DNA from: Microcoleaceae cyanobacterium UBA9251
GTDB taxonomy: Bacteria; Cyanobacteriota; Cyanobacteriia; Cyanobacteriales; Microcoleaceae
Direction of reading: 5' to 3'
NCBI GenBank assembly: GCA_003542015.1
Contig: DPLL01000340.1
Span: forward strand, 1 to 15,432
DNA: 15,432 bases
Shown here: positions 7,877 to 15,246 of the stretch, piece after piece
How the letters are laid out: every line of letters begins with the position of its first letter
Position numbering within the stretch: position 1 is the stretch's first letter
Program-made: the position numbers and the translations under genes
Notes under the pieces: generated by a model
Told to the model about the DNA's origin: nothing
Database searches by the model: none
Seen by the model: only the letters and a program-made list of their open reading frames with translations

Positions 7877-8404
7877 TGTTAATATTTGCTCGGCTGGTTC
7901 TACTTGTGGAATTTCCTCTATTTTTTGCTCAATTGGTTGGGTAGCTGCTTGTTGCTTTGAATTGGCTGCTATCTCTGATTTAACTTTAGTTGGTGCATCT
8001 ACACCGGCACCTTTTAACATCAACGTAGCAATTGCTTTATAAGCATTTAGCCAAGCTTTTTTGACTTCAGGAGTCCAATCTTCAGCAAGATACTGCTCAA
8101 ATGTTAACAGCAAAGCTTCCCCCACTGGGCCATAATATTTGGGAATGGCTCCATAGCTGACGTGTCTACCTCCTAGAGCATTGAGAACCGGCCCTAAAGC
8201 TTCTGGGTTGCGGAGATTTTCTACTACCAAAACCAGGGAATTTAACAGTTTTTTCTCTTGATTTCCCATATCAGTCTTGGCAAATAGCGGTTTCACCTCT
8301 GGGTGAGCTTTAAAAAGATTCTCGTAGAAGCTGGCTGCAAATTCATTAGCGCGAGGTTTCACTTTATCGAAACTTTGCTCTAAAAGTTCAACATTTAAAG
8401 ACAT
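7874..8404 (-). CDS. Single-domain globin with C-terminal linker
   Basis: This encodes 176 residues: a bacterial globin of the flavohaemoglobin/Vitreoscilla type (1-132) followed by a charged Gln/Glu/Pro-rich linker that stops abruptly. Key positions by alignment to Vitreoscilla haemoglobin are Tyr B10 (Y27), Phe CD1 (F41), Gln E7 (Q49) and proximal His F8 (H81). Haem and O2 binding is therefore expected. No FAD/NAD reductase domain is attached, so electrons must come from elsewhere. The ATG start gives a complete helix A, and only a weak AGAAAA precedes it. An in-frame TAA ends it inside the linker, after which a second globin continues in frame. The protein may act alone as a soluble globin, or it may be the first half of a disrupted double-globin membrane protein. 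A TATAAAAT (8469-8462, minus strand) could be a -10 box. Confidence 0.88.
   Translation of the reverse strand: MSLNVELLEQSFDKVKPRANEFAASFYENLFKAHPEVKPLFAKTDMGNQEKKLLNSLVLVVENLRNPEALGPVLNALGGRHVSYGAIPKYYGPVGEALLLTFEQYLAEDWTPEVKKAWLNAYKAIATLMLKGAGVDAPTKVKSEIAANSKQQAATQPIEQKIEEIPQVEPAEQILT
8010..8386. repeat. Direct repeat, first globin copy
   Basis: This is the upstream copy of the globin-coding direct repeat at 7461-7837. Because the copies are in the same frame, recombination between them would delete exactly one globin plus one linker and leave a single-globin membrane protein. It would also remove the intervening stop. Confidence 0.85.
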
Positions 8405-8519
8405 AATTTTTCTGTGAGTTCAAAGAATAAATGGTTGAAGTTTTTAGACAGGGATTTTGATATTTTATAGAGATGATAAATACTGTTTAGAGTATTCCAA
8501 ATAAAAAATTATCCAGAAT

Positions 8520-8586
8520 TGTCATTTTGAGCGAAACGCAGTGTAGTGGAAAATATCCAAGATGCTTCACTCCGTTCAGCATGACA
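8520..8586. repeat. Dispersed palindromic repeat, TGTCATTTTGAGCG..GCATGACA type
   Basis: TGTCAT at 8520-8525 pairs with ATGACA at 8581-8586, and the interior has the words GAGCGAAACGCAGTG and GATGCTTCACTCCG. This is a common dispersed repeat in intergenic DNA of many bacteria. It lies between the globin gene and the unknown 105-residue gene. It creates a false frame whose translation (GVKHLGYFPLHCVS) is a familiar annotation artefact. Confidence 0.7.
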
Positions 8587-8665
8587 GGGCATTTTATTTT
8601 TGGGAACACTCTTACAGAACTTATGAAATCTTCAAATCCCTGTCCGGTGATTTTCAAAAAAGCAA

Positions 8666-8983
8666 TTACAAACTCAATTTTTCCAATTCTTGCCACAGGG
8701 TAGCCATAAAGCCCTCTGCATCCTTGATGCCCATTTCTCCTAAAGCTTTCCACTCCTCAGTAGTGTAATCTAAATCGAGTCCCATCACGTCTTGCGTCCA
8801 ATAAGGCAATTTAGATGGGTTTTCCATTAGCTCACAGGTGAGCCTTAAGATTTCTGTTCCGCTCGTATTTTTTCTAACCTTTGTTGCCAAACAAAAAGCC
8901 AGTAATTTAGCTAAATTGCTTTGCGGCGGAATAGATATCAGAAAAGCCATATTTTGCGCCAGAGCTAATTTGTCTAATTTCAT
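8666..8983 (-). CDS. Hypothetical protein, 105 residues
   Basis: I do not recognise the family. The product is small, soluble-looking and mostly helical: a Leu/Ala-rich N-terminal half (LALAQNMAFLIS, LAKLLAFCLATK) and an acidic C-terminal half with aromatic residues (LPYWTQDVMGLDLDY, EEWKALGEMG, LWQELEKLSL). No signal peptide, cysteine motif or metal site is evident. The ATG start has AGGA about 11 bases upstream. Composition resembles its neighbours, and no competing frame is better. It is the gene directly upstream of the globin on the same strand, separated by about 260 bases holding a dispersed repeat. A functional link to the globin is only suggested by position. Confidence 0.7.
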   Translation of the reverse strand: MKLDKLALAQNMAFLISIPPQSNLAKLLAFCLATKVRKNTSGTEILRLTCELMENPSKLPYWTQDVMGLDLDYTTEEWKALGEMGIKDAEGFMATLWQELEKLSL

Positions 8984-9185
8984 TGTGATATTTTTCCTAA
9001 TTTACAAACACTTGAACAATATAGCACCGATTAACACTAGCTGAAAAGACCATAACAGATAGTAAATTAACACTTTTTCATCAAAGTGGGAATCAAAAAA
9101 ATCATTCCCTAATTTTAAAATCCAGCTATCCTAAAGGTTTCAGATTTTCCTCTGTGTAGAGTGATGAAAGTTGGTTAAGGATAGT

Positions 9186-9557
9186 TTAGCCCAATTCATC
9201 CAGCTTCATATCGTCAATATAAAGCAAGAAGAAACCACCAAACACTGATATTACTGCCAGTAAAAATGGTTGCATCGGAATTTTGCCAAAGAAACCAAGC
9301 ATACCGCACCAGCATAAAATGATGGCGATGAGAGTGTAGATAGTAGACAAGCTGGGATACTTAGTTTTGAAGACATGAAATACTTTCTCCCTAAAATTCA
9401 TCACCTCGAAAGGTTTTTCTGAAGGAGTTTTACTCCCAAATAGCAATTCCTTCAAAGATAGATCATCTAAGAGAAGCACGATCGGGCCAATTGCTAATAA
9501 AGCAAGATAGCGCAGAAGACTTTCTGGAGAAAATTCATGTGCTGGTGCTTCTAACAC
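9186..9557 (-). CDS. Small multi-helix membrane protein, 123 residues
   Basis: The family is not recognised. There are probably three membrane helices: about 14-30, 70-90 and 95-113. An internal similarity is visible: a helix followed by LLLDDLSLKEL (28-38) and another followed by LLYIDDMKLDEL (111-122). The central block, FREKVFHVFKTKYPSLSTIY (55-74), matches a block in the 66-residue protein just upstream. The start is GTG, chosen because GGAG lies five bases upstream and the two nearby ATGs lead straight to stops. It begins 15 bases after the stop of the upstream gene, which suggests translational coupling. The pair lies directly downstream of the NADPH oxidase gene and may encode membrane partners of it (inference). 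Confidence 0.72.
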   Translation of the reverse strand: MLEAPAHEFSPESLLRYLALLAIGPIVLLLDDLSLKELLFGSKTPSEKPFEVMNFREKVFHVFKTKYPSLSTIYTLIAIILCWCGMLGFFGKIPMQPFLLAVISVFGGFFLLYIDDMKLDELG

Positions 9558-9572
9558 ATTTACTCCATCAAC

Positions 9573-9773
9573 CTATGAACCCAATATAGTGAAAGCCCCA
9601 GACCAGATAGCAATGATGTTAAAAAAAACGTAGAAAATGTGAAAATTATGGTATTTTTTCTTGAGGGTATCGAAAAACCTCTGTCGCCAACTGGAAGGAT
9701 GAGAATGACTTTTTTGCAAATCTTTAATGGCGGCTTGAATGGGTTTTTGCGGTTGGATCTTAGGTTCTTTCAT
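9573..9773 (-). CDS. Small membrane protein, 66 residues
   Basis: A short protein with a basic, Gln/Lys-rich N-terminus (1-30) and one hydrophobic helix (about 46-64) ending in GS. Residues 29-65 align with 54-91 of the downstream 123-residue protein: aromatic-R-(Q/E)-(R/K), F, K-K-Y, Y, II, W-G and G recur in register. It could be a separate short member of the same family or a copy that lost its last helix. I see no frame continuing the missing helix before the next gene begins. The ATG is preceded by only a weak AGAG-like stretch. It starts 85 bases after the NADPH oxidase gene and is likely in the same transcript. Confidence 0.65.
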   Translation of the reverse strand: MKEPKIQPQKPIQAAIKDLQKSHSHPSSWRQRFFDTLKKKYHNFHIFYVFFNIIAIWSGAFTILGS

Positions 9774-9858
9774 GATGTTGACTCTGTTAGGGTAGATTTC
9801 AGGAGAAATTAGAGTTCGTGTCTCAAATTTAACATACCATAGTTAAGAGGTATTTTGG

Positions 9859-11868
9859 CTAGAAATTTTCTTTCCTATAGCCAAATCCGTATTTAATACA
9901 GAGACTTTTCAACTGTGTTGAGAGTCCAGGAGGTCCACAAAAAAATACGTCAACTTTATTGGGTTCGTGTTGTCTTGCTAAGTCACGGAAAATCTCATCC
10001 CAATCTGGACGACCAGTTTTTGTCCGACTCTTTAAACCTGTGATTAAATCAACCTGTGTCCGAGAATGCAACAAATCCATTGCCACAAATAGGGTGCTAG
10101 ACTTCATATCTGACTTTTGCTGTGCGCCTGTGAGATATAAGTTGATATCAAAGAGTTTGTTAGTGTCTTCGACTTCGATTTGTGATAACAGTTCAACAAA
10201 CCATTCAAAGGCTTTTTGTTCTCGATTTAGCCAGTAAAAATGTACTTTCTCCAAATTTATGTTAGAAGAATGATGTTGATTGCGGTACAAAATACTTTTC
10301 AGGATAGAAGCAAAGGGAGTCACACCAATACCAGCACCGATTAACACAGCATATTTAGATTCAAAAATATCTGTACTTGGTGTACCGTAGGGCCCATCTA
10401 AATAAACCGGAACTCTCGGCTCAGGTTGAGAACTATCTGAACGTATCCATTCTTCCCTTTGCTCTCGAAAAAGTTGATATAACTTTCCAGTCCAACTTCC
10501 TGCGGCGCGTATATGTAAAGATAAGACATCTTGTGTTTCCGGGGCGCTGCTAATTGTAAATGGATGCCATTCAAAGTTTGAAATGGTGGGACATTTAATA
10601 AATAAATAGTCCCCTGGTTGATAGTTGAAAGATGCTGGACGTTGAACTTCTAAACCTAAAACTTTAGAAGGAAGTAAAGAGGCATTAACTACAAATGTTG
10701 CGTCTTTTGTTGTCCGCCAACGGATAACTAATTCGATCGCAAATCCCAGCACAGGGAATAACACCCACTGCCAAAAAACTGGGCCGTGAATTAACGCGAG
10801 AATAAACCACAAACCGTACCCCATGTGAGCTAGATAGAAAAGCGAAAATTGCCCTCCTTTGCGGATGGGATCTTGCGCCGTCACCCACATAATTGCGAAA
10901 ACTAGCAGTAATAAAAATCCCGATAAACCAGCTTTTGTCTCAAAAAGACTTTCGGTAAAGGGAACTGGTAATATAGTGTAATTGAGGAAATGTGCCAGGG
11001 TATGCACAATTGCCAACGCGAACATGACTTGACCTACCAGCTTGTGAAACTCGATGCTTTCATCTATGGGTAAATAGTCGTTAAGGCTACTTTTGCGAAG
11101 CAAAGTCATAAAATGCCGCATCATGGGGATAAGAATTAACGCCCCATTGAAGTTAAGCGTTGCACCGCAACCTCTGGCAATTTGAACATATACATTTGCT
11201 CCTAAATCTGCATATCGATCAACGGCCCCGAAGAAAAGAAACAGATTAACAGCAACATAGAGGGCTAAAAAAGCAATTTTGACCCAATTATTTTCAATAT
11301 AATGCTTGATGTAAGCCTTTTTTGTCCGCTTTTTTTCTGGAGAAGCAACTGTTTGAGAGTTTTGCTTGTGAGGTCTGAGCCAGCTAATCGGGCTGACTGT
11401 CATCGCTTCAATTAAATCAGGAAATTTGCCGATTAAACCTTTAAATTCTGCAAAAGAAATCTCCCCGCTGTTGTCGCTGTCAGCTTCTAGGAACAAGATA
11501 TCGACTAAATCGTTAATTTGTTCCGGATTGAAACTGAGATTATTTTCATTGAGGCTGGCAGTAATTAAGTGAGCAATTTCTGCTTTTTTAATGCAATCAT
11601 CCCCGTTGATATCATGTAATTGATAAGCAAATTGAAGTTTTTCTTCTGTGGTTGCAAAAACTAGGTTTTCTACAGTTGTCAAAAATTCTTCTATTTTGAT
11701 ATCGCCACTGCTATCGGTATCAAATATGGAAAAGAGTCTGTCAGCAAAATATTCGTCTTTCAGCCCCAAAGCTTTTTTAAATTCTGTCCGATCAATTTGC
11801 TTGTCTTCTCCAGCAATTTTGGTGAAGACCTGTCGCAATTCGTCTAAGATAATTCTTGGTGTTTCCAT
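9859..11868 (-). CDS. NADPH oxidase, NOX5-type with EF-hands
   Basis: A membrane enzyme of 669 residues that passes electrons from NADPH through FAD and two haems to O2, forming superoxide. EF-hand loops lie at 50-61, 86-97 and 130-141, with a degenerate one near 18-29, so calcium control is expected. The six-helix ferric-reductase core spans about 195-385. His pairs 275/289 and 348/361 have the 14 and 13 spacing of the two-haem ligands. Arg232, His293 and Trp354 fall where the O2-pocket residues lie in Cylindrospermum stagnale NOX5 (offset of 24 residues, from memory). The FAD motif is HPFTISS (435-441). NADPH motifs are GAGIGVTPF (511-519) and CGPPG (644-648). The chain ends in Phe, as in NOX enzymes. 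I chose ATG 11868 over an in-frame start at 12051, because the extra 61 residues translate an intergenic repeat. No clear ribosome binding site is seen. Confidence 0.93.
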   Translation of the reverse strand: METPRIILDELRQVFTKIAGEDKQIDRTEFKKALGLKDEYFADRLFSIFDTDSSGDIKIEEFLTTVENLVFATTEEKLQFAYQLHDINGDDCIKKAEIAHLITASLNENNLSFNPEQINDLVDILFLEADSDNSGEISFAEFKGLIGKFPDLIEAMTVSPISWLRPHKQNSQTVASPEKKRTKKAYIKHYIENNWVKIAFLALYVAVNLFLFFGAVDRYADLGANVYVQIARGCGATLNFNGALILIPMMRHFMTLLRKSSLNDYLPIDESIEFHKLVGQVMFALAIVHTLAHFLNYTILPVPFTESLFETKAGLSGFLLLLVFAIMWVTAQDPIRKGGQFSLFYLAHMGYGLWFILALIHGPVFWQWVLFPVLGFAIELVIRWRTTKDATFVVNASLLPSKVLGLEVQRPASFNYQPGDYLFIKCPTISNFEWHPFTISSAPETQDVLSLHIRAAGSWTGKLYQLFREQREEWIRSDSSQPEPRVPVYLDGPYGTPSTDIFESKYAVLIGAGIGVTPFASILKSILYRNQHHSSNINLEKVHFYWLNREQKAFEWFVELLSQIEVEDTNKLFDINLYLTGAQQKSDMKSSTLFVAMDLLHSRTQVDLITGLKSRTKTGRPDWDEIFRDLARQHEPNKVDVFFCGPPGLSTQLKSLCIKYGFGYRKENF

Positions 11869-12192
11869 TGTGACAGTGGATGGTGCGGAAAGTTGGCTCA
11901 AACTAAATATATCACAGGAATTACGCAAAAAACCCGGTTTATTCCCAAAATAGTCGCTTTTTTCGATAAATTTTGACGCAGGGTTTCGACGGAGTTTATC
12001 CTGAGCCCTTCGACTACGCTCAGGATAAACTCCGCCGAAGGGCTCAACCACCGGATGGTTAAAACCCTCCGCTACGCTCCGCCCAATTTTCTGATAAAAA
12101 TGATCCTGTCAAGTAGTCCCGCAATTCCACCCGCCACCAAAAAAGACCTCCATTACTTAAATAAGGAAAAAAGCAGAAATATTTTTTGACTT
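11869..12192. other. Non-coding leader region of the NADPH oxidase gene
   Basis: It holds an AAACCCGGTTT core (about 11929-11940), a nested palindromic element (11980-12050) and a second GGTTAAAACCCTCCGC word at 12057-12072. Position 12076-12192 shows no recognised signal. The region is open in one minus-strand frame, but the translation is a repeat artefact. Confidence 0.7.
11980..12050. repeat. Nested palindromic repeat element
   Basis: GGAGTTTATCCTGAG (11991-12005) pairs with CTCAGGATAAACTCC (12019-12033), extended by a C-G pair. GCCCTTCG (12005-12012) also pairs with CGAAGGGC (12036-12043). The outer part, GGGTTTCGAC (11981-11990) and GCTCAACCACC (12042-12052), equals the split halves of the simpler repeat seen in reverse at 3222-3254. 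It looks as if a palindromic unit was inserted into the simpler unit. Confidence 0.75.
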
Positions 12193-13040
12193 TTAACTTT
12201 CAAAAGTGATTACTTTGTCGGATCCTTTGCTAGACTTTGCCAGGTATATGCCTGTCAAAACTACAGAAAATGCCAACAAGTTCAGAGGAGTTAACTTTTC
12301 AGAAAAGATGATCCAGGCAAGTATAGCAGTAATCACCGGATCGAGCAACAAGCACACGGCAACGAACCCGGAGGAAAATCTTTTGAGGTTATCAGCCTGA
12401 AGACTTTGACCCAAAACTTGGCGCGAAGTTTTTCAACACATAGCAGATTGGCGGCAGAAAAGATAGCAGATAGCATGGCCTGCGAGTCACCTGTGAAGTG
12501 CTCGCTGGCTACCTGCAAATCGCTTATTCCAATTAGGATTGAGCCGCTGATGGCGATTACCATGCCAACAAGAAATCTGCCCTCAAAACATTGACTTAGA
12601 AACAGCCATCCCATCAGACTTGTGAACAGTGGGGTGACGTTATGCAGCAGATTAGAGTTAGCGACACTTGTCTGAGTTAGTGACCAAGCCCAGGTAATTA
12701 ATGTGCCTGAGAAAAAAGAACTCATTACTAGCAACAAGGCTAAATCGCTGACTGTGTAATGCTGCTTTTGGAGGGAGGAGTGGTGGGAGTTTCTTTCGCT
12801 CAATGTCTTGATCGCATTCCCTAATCCTAAAATGAGAGTGGCTACCCAGAAGCGATTGAATATTGTCGCAACTGGACCCAGTTCCCGTTCGCTCAATATT
12901 ATGATGAAAATGGCGGCAAATGATAAGGAAAGGATTGCGATAAATAACGAAATTAGTCCGATACTTCCTTGGAGTCGCGGCGCGATCGCAACTGGTGTCA
13001 GATCTATCTGTTGTTGTGATGGTTTCAGTTCAATTATCAT
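12193..13040 (-). pseudogene. EamA-type (DMT) transporter with internal deletion
   Basis: Drug/metabolite transporters of this family have ten helices in two EamA repeats. Here the first repeat is complete: helices start at LISLFIAILSLSFAAIFI, with the typical SVANSNLLHNVTPLFTSLMGW motif and SGSILIGISD. The second repeat begins (LSAIFSAANLLCVEKLRAKF) and stops making sense near 12414. Two bases out of frame, the sequence LGQSLQADNLKRFSSGFVAV leads into the family's last two helices and ends GIYLAKSS. About 50 residues (two helices, judged from family length) and the frame are lost at the junction. Either part alone would be non-functional: the first frame ends after a nonsense tail, and the second lacks a proper start. 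The ATG at 13040 has AGGGG five bases upstream and is preferred over the GTG at 13070. Confidence 0.85.
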
Positions 13041-13062
13041 CTTCACCCCTGAAAGTATTACC

Positions 13063-13085
13063 TGCGCCACACTTTGCGTGGCGCA
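13063..13085 (-). promoter_or_regulatory. Hairpin in leader of the transporter pseudogene
   Basis: TGCGCCAC (13063-13070) pairs with GTGGCGCA (13078-13085) around a seven-base loop. It lies between the phosphatase-fusion stop and the transporter ATG at 13040. No U-run follows on the minus strand, so I do not call it a terminator. It might fold in the leader RNA. Confidence 0.4.
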
Positions 13086-13176
13086 AGCTAATAGCTTTAC
13101 TCTTGCATTCCTGCATAGATCAGTCGGAAAACTAAGCGGACATCATCATTGTTTAAGGTTGAATAGGATTTCATAC

Positions 13177-15246
13177 TTATTGAGTCAAAGTTGATGTTTG
13201 AGCAACGTTAAGGTTGGCAACCAACCCATAGGTTGATATATACTCTTCTAATTCTGCTAAATCAACACGGCCATTTAGATCGCTGTCAAGAATGTTAAAA
13301 AGATAATCAGTGATGTATGTCCTGACTTCTTCAGAGCTACGTTCGCCTGTTGTCATATCTTCGATTAGCCCTAACAACTCCATAATCTCAGAGCGATCGA
13401 GCGACTTACTTCCATCAGTATCCAATTGCAGGAAAAGCTTTTTAACATCTTCTGTTGCCACTCTCGAAGAACGCAGTGTTTCTCTCAATATATCATTGCT
13501 GAATGAATTCATGAACAATATCTGCTCGACAAGTGGAATGCAGAAAAATCCCAGTGCTGCCCAAAAAACAGCATACTTCACTTCCGGCATTGTGGCACTA
13601 ACTCCGAGGAAAAGAGCAGCCCAAAGGAAAAAGTTGGGATTCACAAGCAGGATATAAGCATCCTGAGCTTCTGCCTTGCTTAGCTTGCCTTTTGTCAATA
13701 CGGAGGTTAATACAGCCAAGAGGCGCATTGAGACAAAGACTAGGGTGGCAATTGCCAGTTGTTGCAGACAGGCTAGGGAGCGGTTCATATCGGTTGCAGA
13801 AAATAGATCCGAAATGAAGGTTGATGGGGTAAACTGAAACCCGGTTGCCAAAGCCATGAATGCGACAGCAAGCACTCCGATGAATTTCCAGTTTTTACTG
13901 TGGTGATTTGATTCAACCGGGGATTTGTCACGCCAAAACTGGGCGATCGCACCCGGTATTGCTAGCCCTAGAATTAGAATGACACCGAAAAAGATCAGGC
14001 TATCAACATTAATGGGTAAATTGGCAACCTTTAATGTAGCCAGAAGCGCCAGTGGAGCAACAATTGATAACGTTCTTGACAAGACGGCCGACGGATAAAG
14101 ATTACCGCCCCAAAGCACGGATAAAACAGGGGAAGTAAGGGCTGGCGGAACCATCCAAAACAGCACCCACAAAACTTTGTACAAATCGGCGGGGCTTTGA
14201 TACAAAAATCCAGAAAATATTAAGGAAAGCCCAACAGCCCATCGCACTACCATCCAGCCATAAACTAGATACTTCACAGTTGAAGTTACTTTGCGTTTAC
14301 TGGCGGCAAAGTCAATGTCCAGGTAGGTATAAAACGTTGAGGCGGCTAGACACGCAACGATTATTGCTCGAAATAACTCTGACGGAATCCCTGCTTCTGA
14401 GGTGCTGATGGCCCTTACCAAACTTCCCAGCAAAAAGGCGGCGGCATAGATCAAAATTGCCCACATAATTGAAAGATCGTTAATCTCTTTCCGCAGAGAA
14501 GCGGCACCACCAGATTCCTTGTCGCGAAAATTGACAAGTTCCACACCACTGAGAGCTTTACCATTGGGCAGTTTCAAGTGTTTATAAGAACTCGGTGGTA
14601 AGCCACTTAAATAAAGTGCTAGAGGCTCCAGTACATATTGGTGGCACACTACTAGAACTGTTTCTCCGCGTTCTAAGTGCGGTACAACTTTGTCTTCGTA
14701 GAAACGGGCTGCGCGAGCGTAAACTTGGGCAATCTTTTCGCCCGCTGGGGGTGCTTCGTTGTGTGAGTGCAACATTTCCTCGAAGCCTTCATAGCCCAGG
14801 GCTAGACGCAGCAGATTTAGGTTACGACCCGCAAAAATTCCGAAGGATTTTTCGCTAATTCGATGGTCGATTTGAACAGGGATATCGGGCGAGTTTAGTG
14901 CCTGACTTTCAGCAAGGGCGATTTCACAGGTTTGCCTAGCGCGTCTCATGTGGGAGACATATACTGCGTCAAATTTTGTACCTTTTTTCTTCAGGTCAAC
15001 ACCTGCGCGGCGTGCCTGCAATCGGCCAAAGGATGTGAGGTCAACATCCAGAACTCCTGCAAAAATGTTGCGTTCGTTACTGGTGCTTTCACCGTGCCGA
15101 ATGAAGTAGACACGTCCTAGCTTTTCTGCATTTAATTCTGTTTGTGAATTCGCAGAAGTTGCGGCTGCATTCTGGAATTGATCTGCAACTTCGATCGCTC
15201 CATTTTCGGTACTTTCTACCTGGTCATCTAAGTTTCTAGTGTTCAT
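13177..15246 (-). CDS. Histidine phosphatase-membrane-EF-hand fusion protein
   Basis: A 689-residue three-part protein. Residues about 44-245 are a histidine phosphatase (phosphoglycerate-mutase superfamily): FIRHGEST with the phospho-accepting His51, SHMRRARQT with Arg residues 101-104, Glu132 in the SEKSFG motif, and the second His202 in VCHQYVLEP. Residues about 259-578 hold around ten hydrophobic helices. The stretch PPALTSPVLSVLWGGNLYPS resembles, loosely, a motif of bile-acid-symporter-like carriers (weak inference). The C-terminus carries two canonical EF-hand loops, 609-620 and 654-665, so calcium should bind. The ATG at 15246 is accepted although the ribosome binding site is weak. 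The first 40 residues are polar and probably disordered. The substrate is unknown. It shares the EF-hand theme with the NADPH oxidase downstream, and the broken transporter gene lies between them. Confidence 0.88.
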   Translation of the reverse strand: MNTRNLDDQVESTENGAIEVADQFQNAAATSANSQTELNAEKLGRVYFIRHGESTSNERNIFAGVLDVDLTSFGRLQARRAGVDLKKKGTKFDAVYVSHMRRARQTCEIALAESQALNSPDIPVQIDHRISEKSFGIFAGRNLNLLRLALGYEGFEEMLHSHNEAPPAGEKIAQVYARAARFYEDKVVPHLERGETVLVVCHQYVLEPLALYLSGLPPSSYKHLKLPNGKALSGVELVNFRDKESGGAASLRKEINDLSIMWAILIYAAAFLLGSLVRAISTSEAGIPSELFRAIIVACLAASTFYTYLDIDFAASKRKVTSTVKYLVYGWMVVRWAVGLSLIFSGFLYQSPADLYKVLWVLFWMVPPALTSPVLSVLWGGNLYPSAVLSRTLSIVAPLALLATLKVANLPINVDSLIFFGVILILGLAIPGAIAQFWRDKSPVESNHHSKNWKFIGVLAVAFMALATGFQFTPSTFISDLFSATDMNRSLACLQQLAIATLVFVSMRLLAVLTSVLTKGKLSKAEAQDAYILLVNPNFFLWAALFLGVSATMPEVKYAVFWAALGFFCIPLVEQILFMNSFSNDILRETLRSSRVATEDVKKLFLQLDTDGSKSLDRSEIMELLGLIEDMTTGERSSEEVRTYITDYLFNILDSDLNGRVDLAELEEYISTYGLVANLNVAQTSTLTQ

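Noticed and set aside
8487..8753. Minus-strand frame of 88 codons overlapping the 105-residue gene
   Set aside because: Its middle is the translated dispersed repeat, and the rest overlaps a better gene in another frame.
11869..12051. 61-residue N-terminal extension of the NADPH oxidase
   Set aside because: It translates a palindromic intergenic repeat (PERSRRAQDKLRR-type artefact). The family's N-terminus fits the ATG at 11868.
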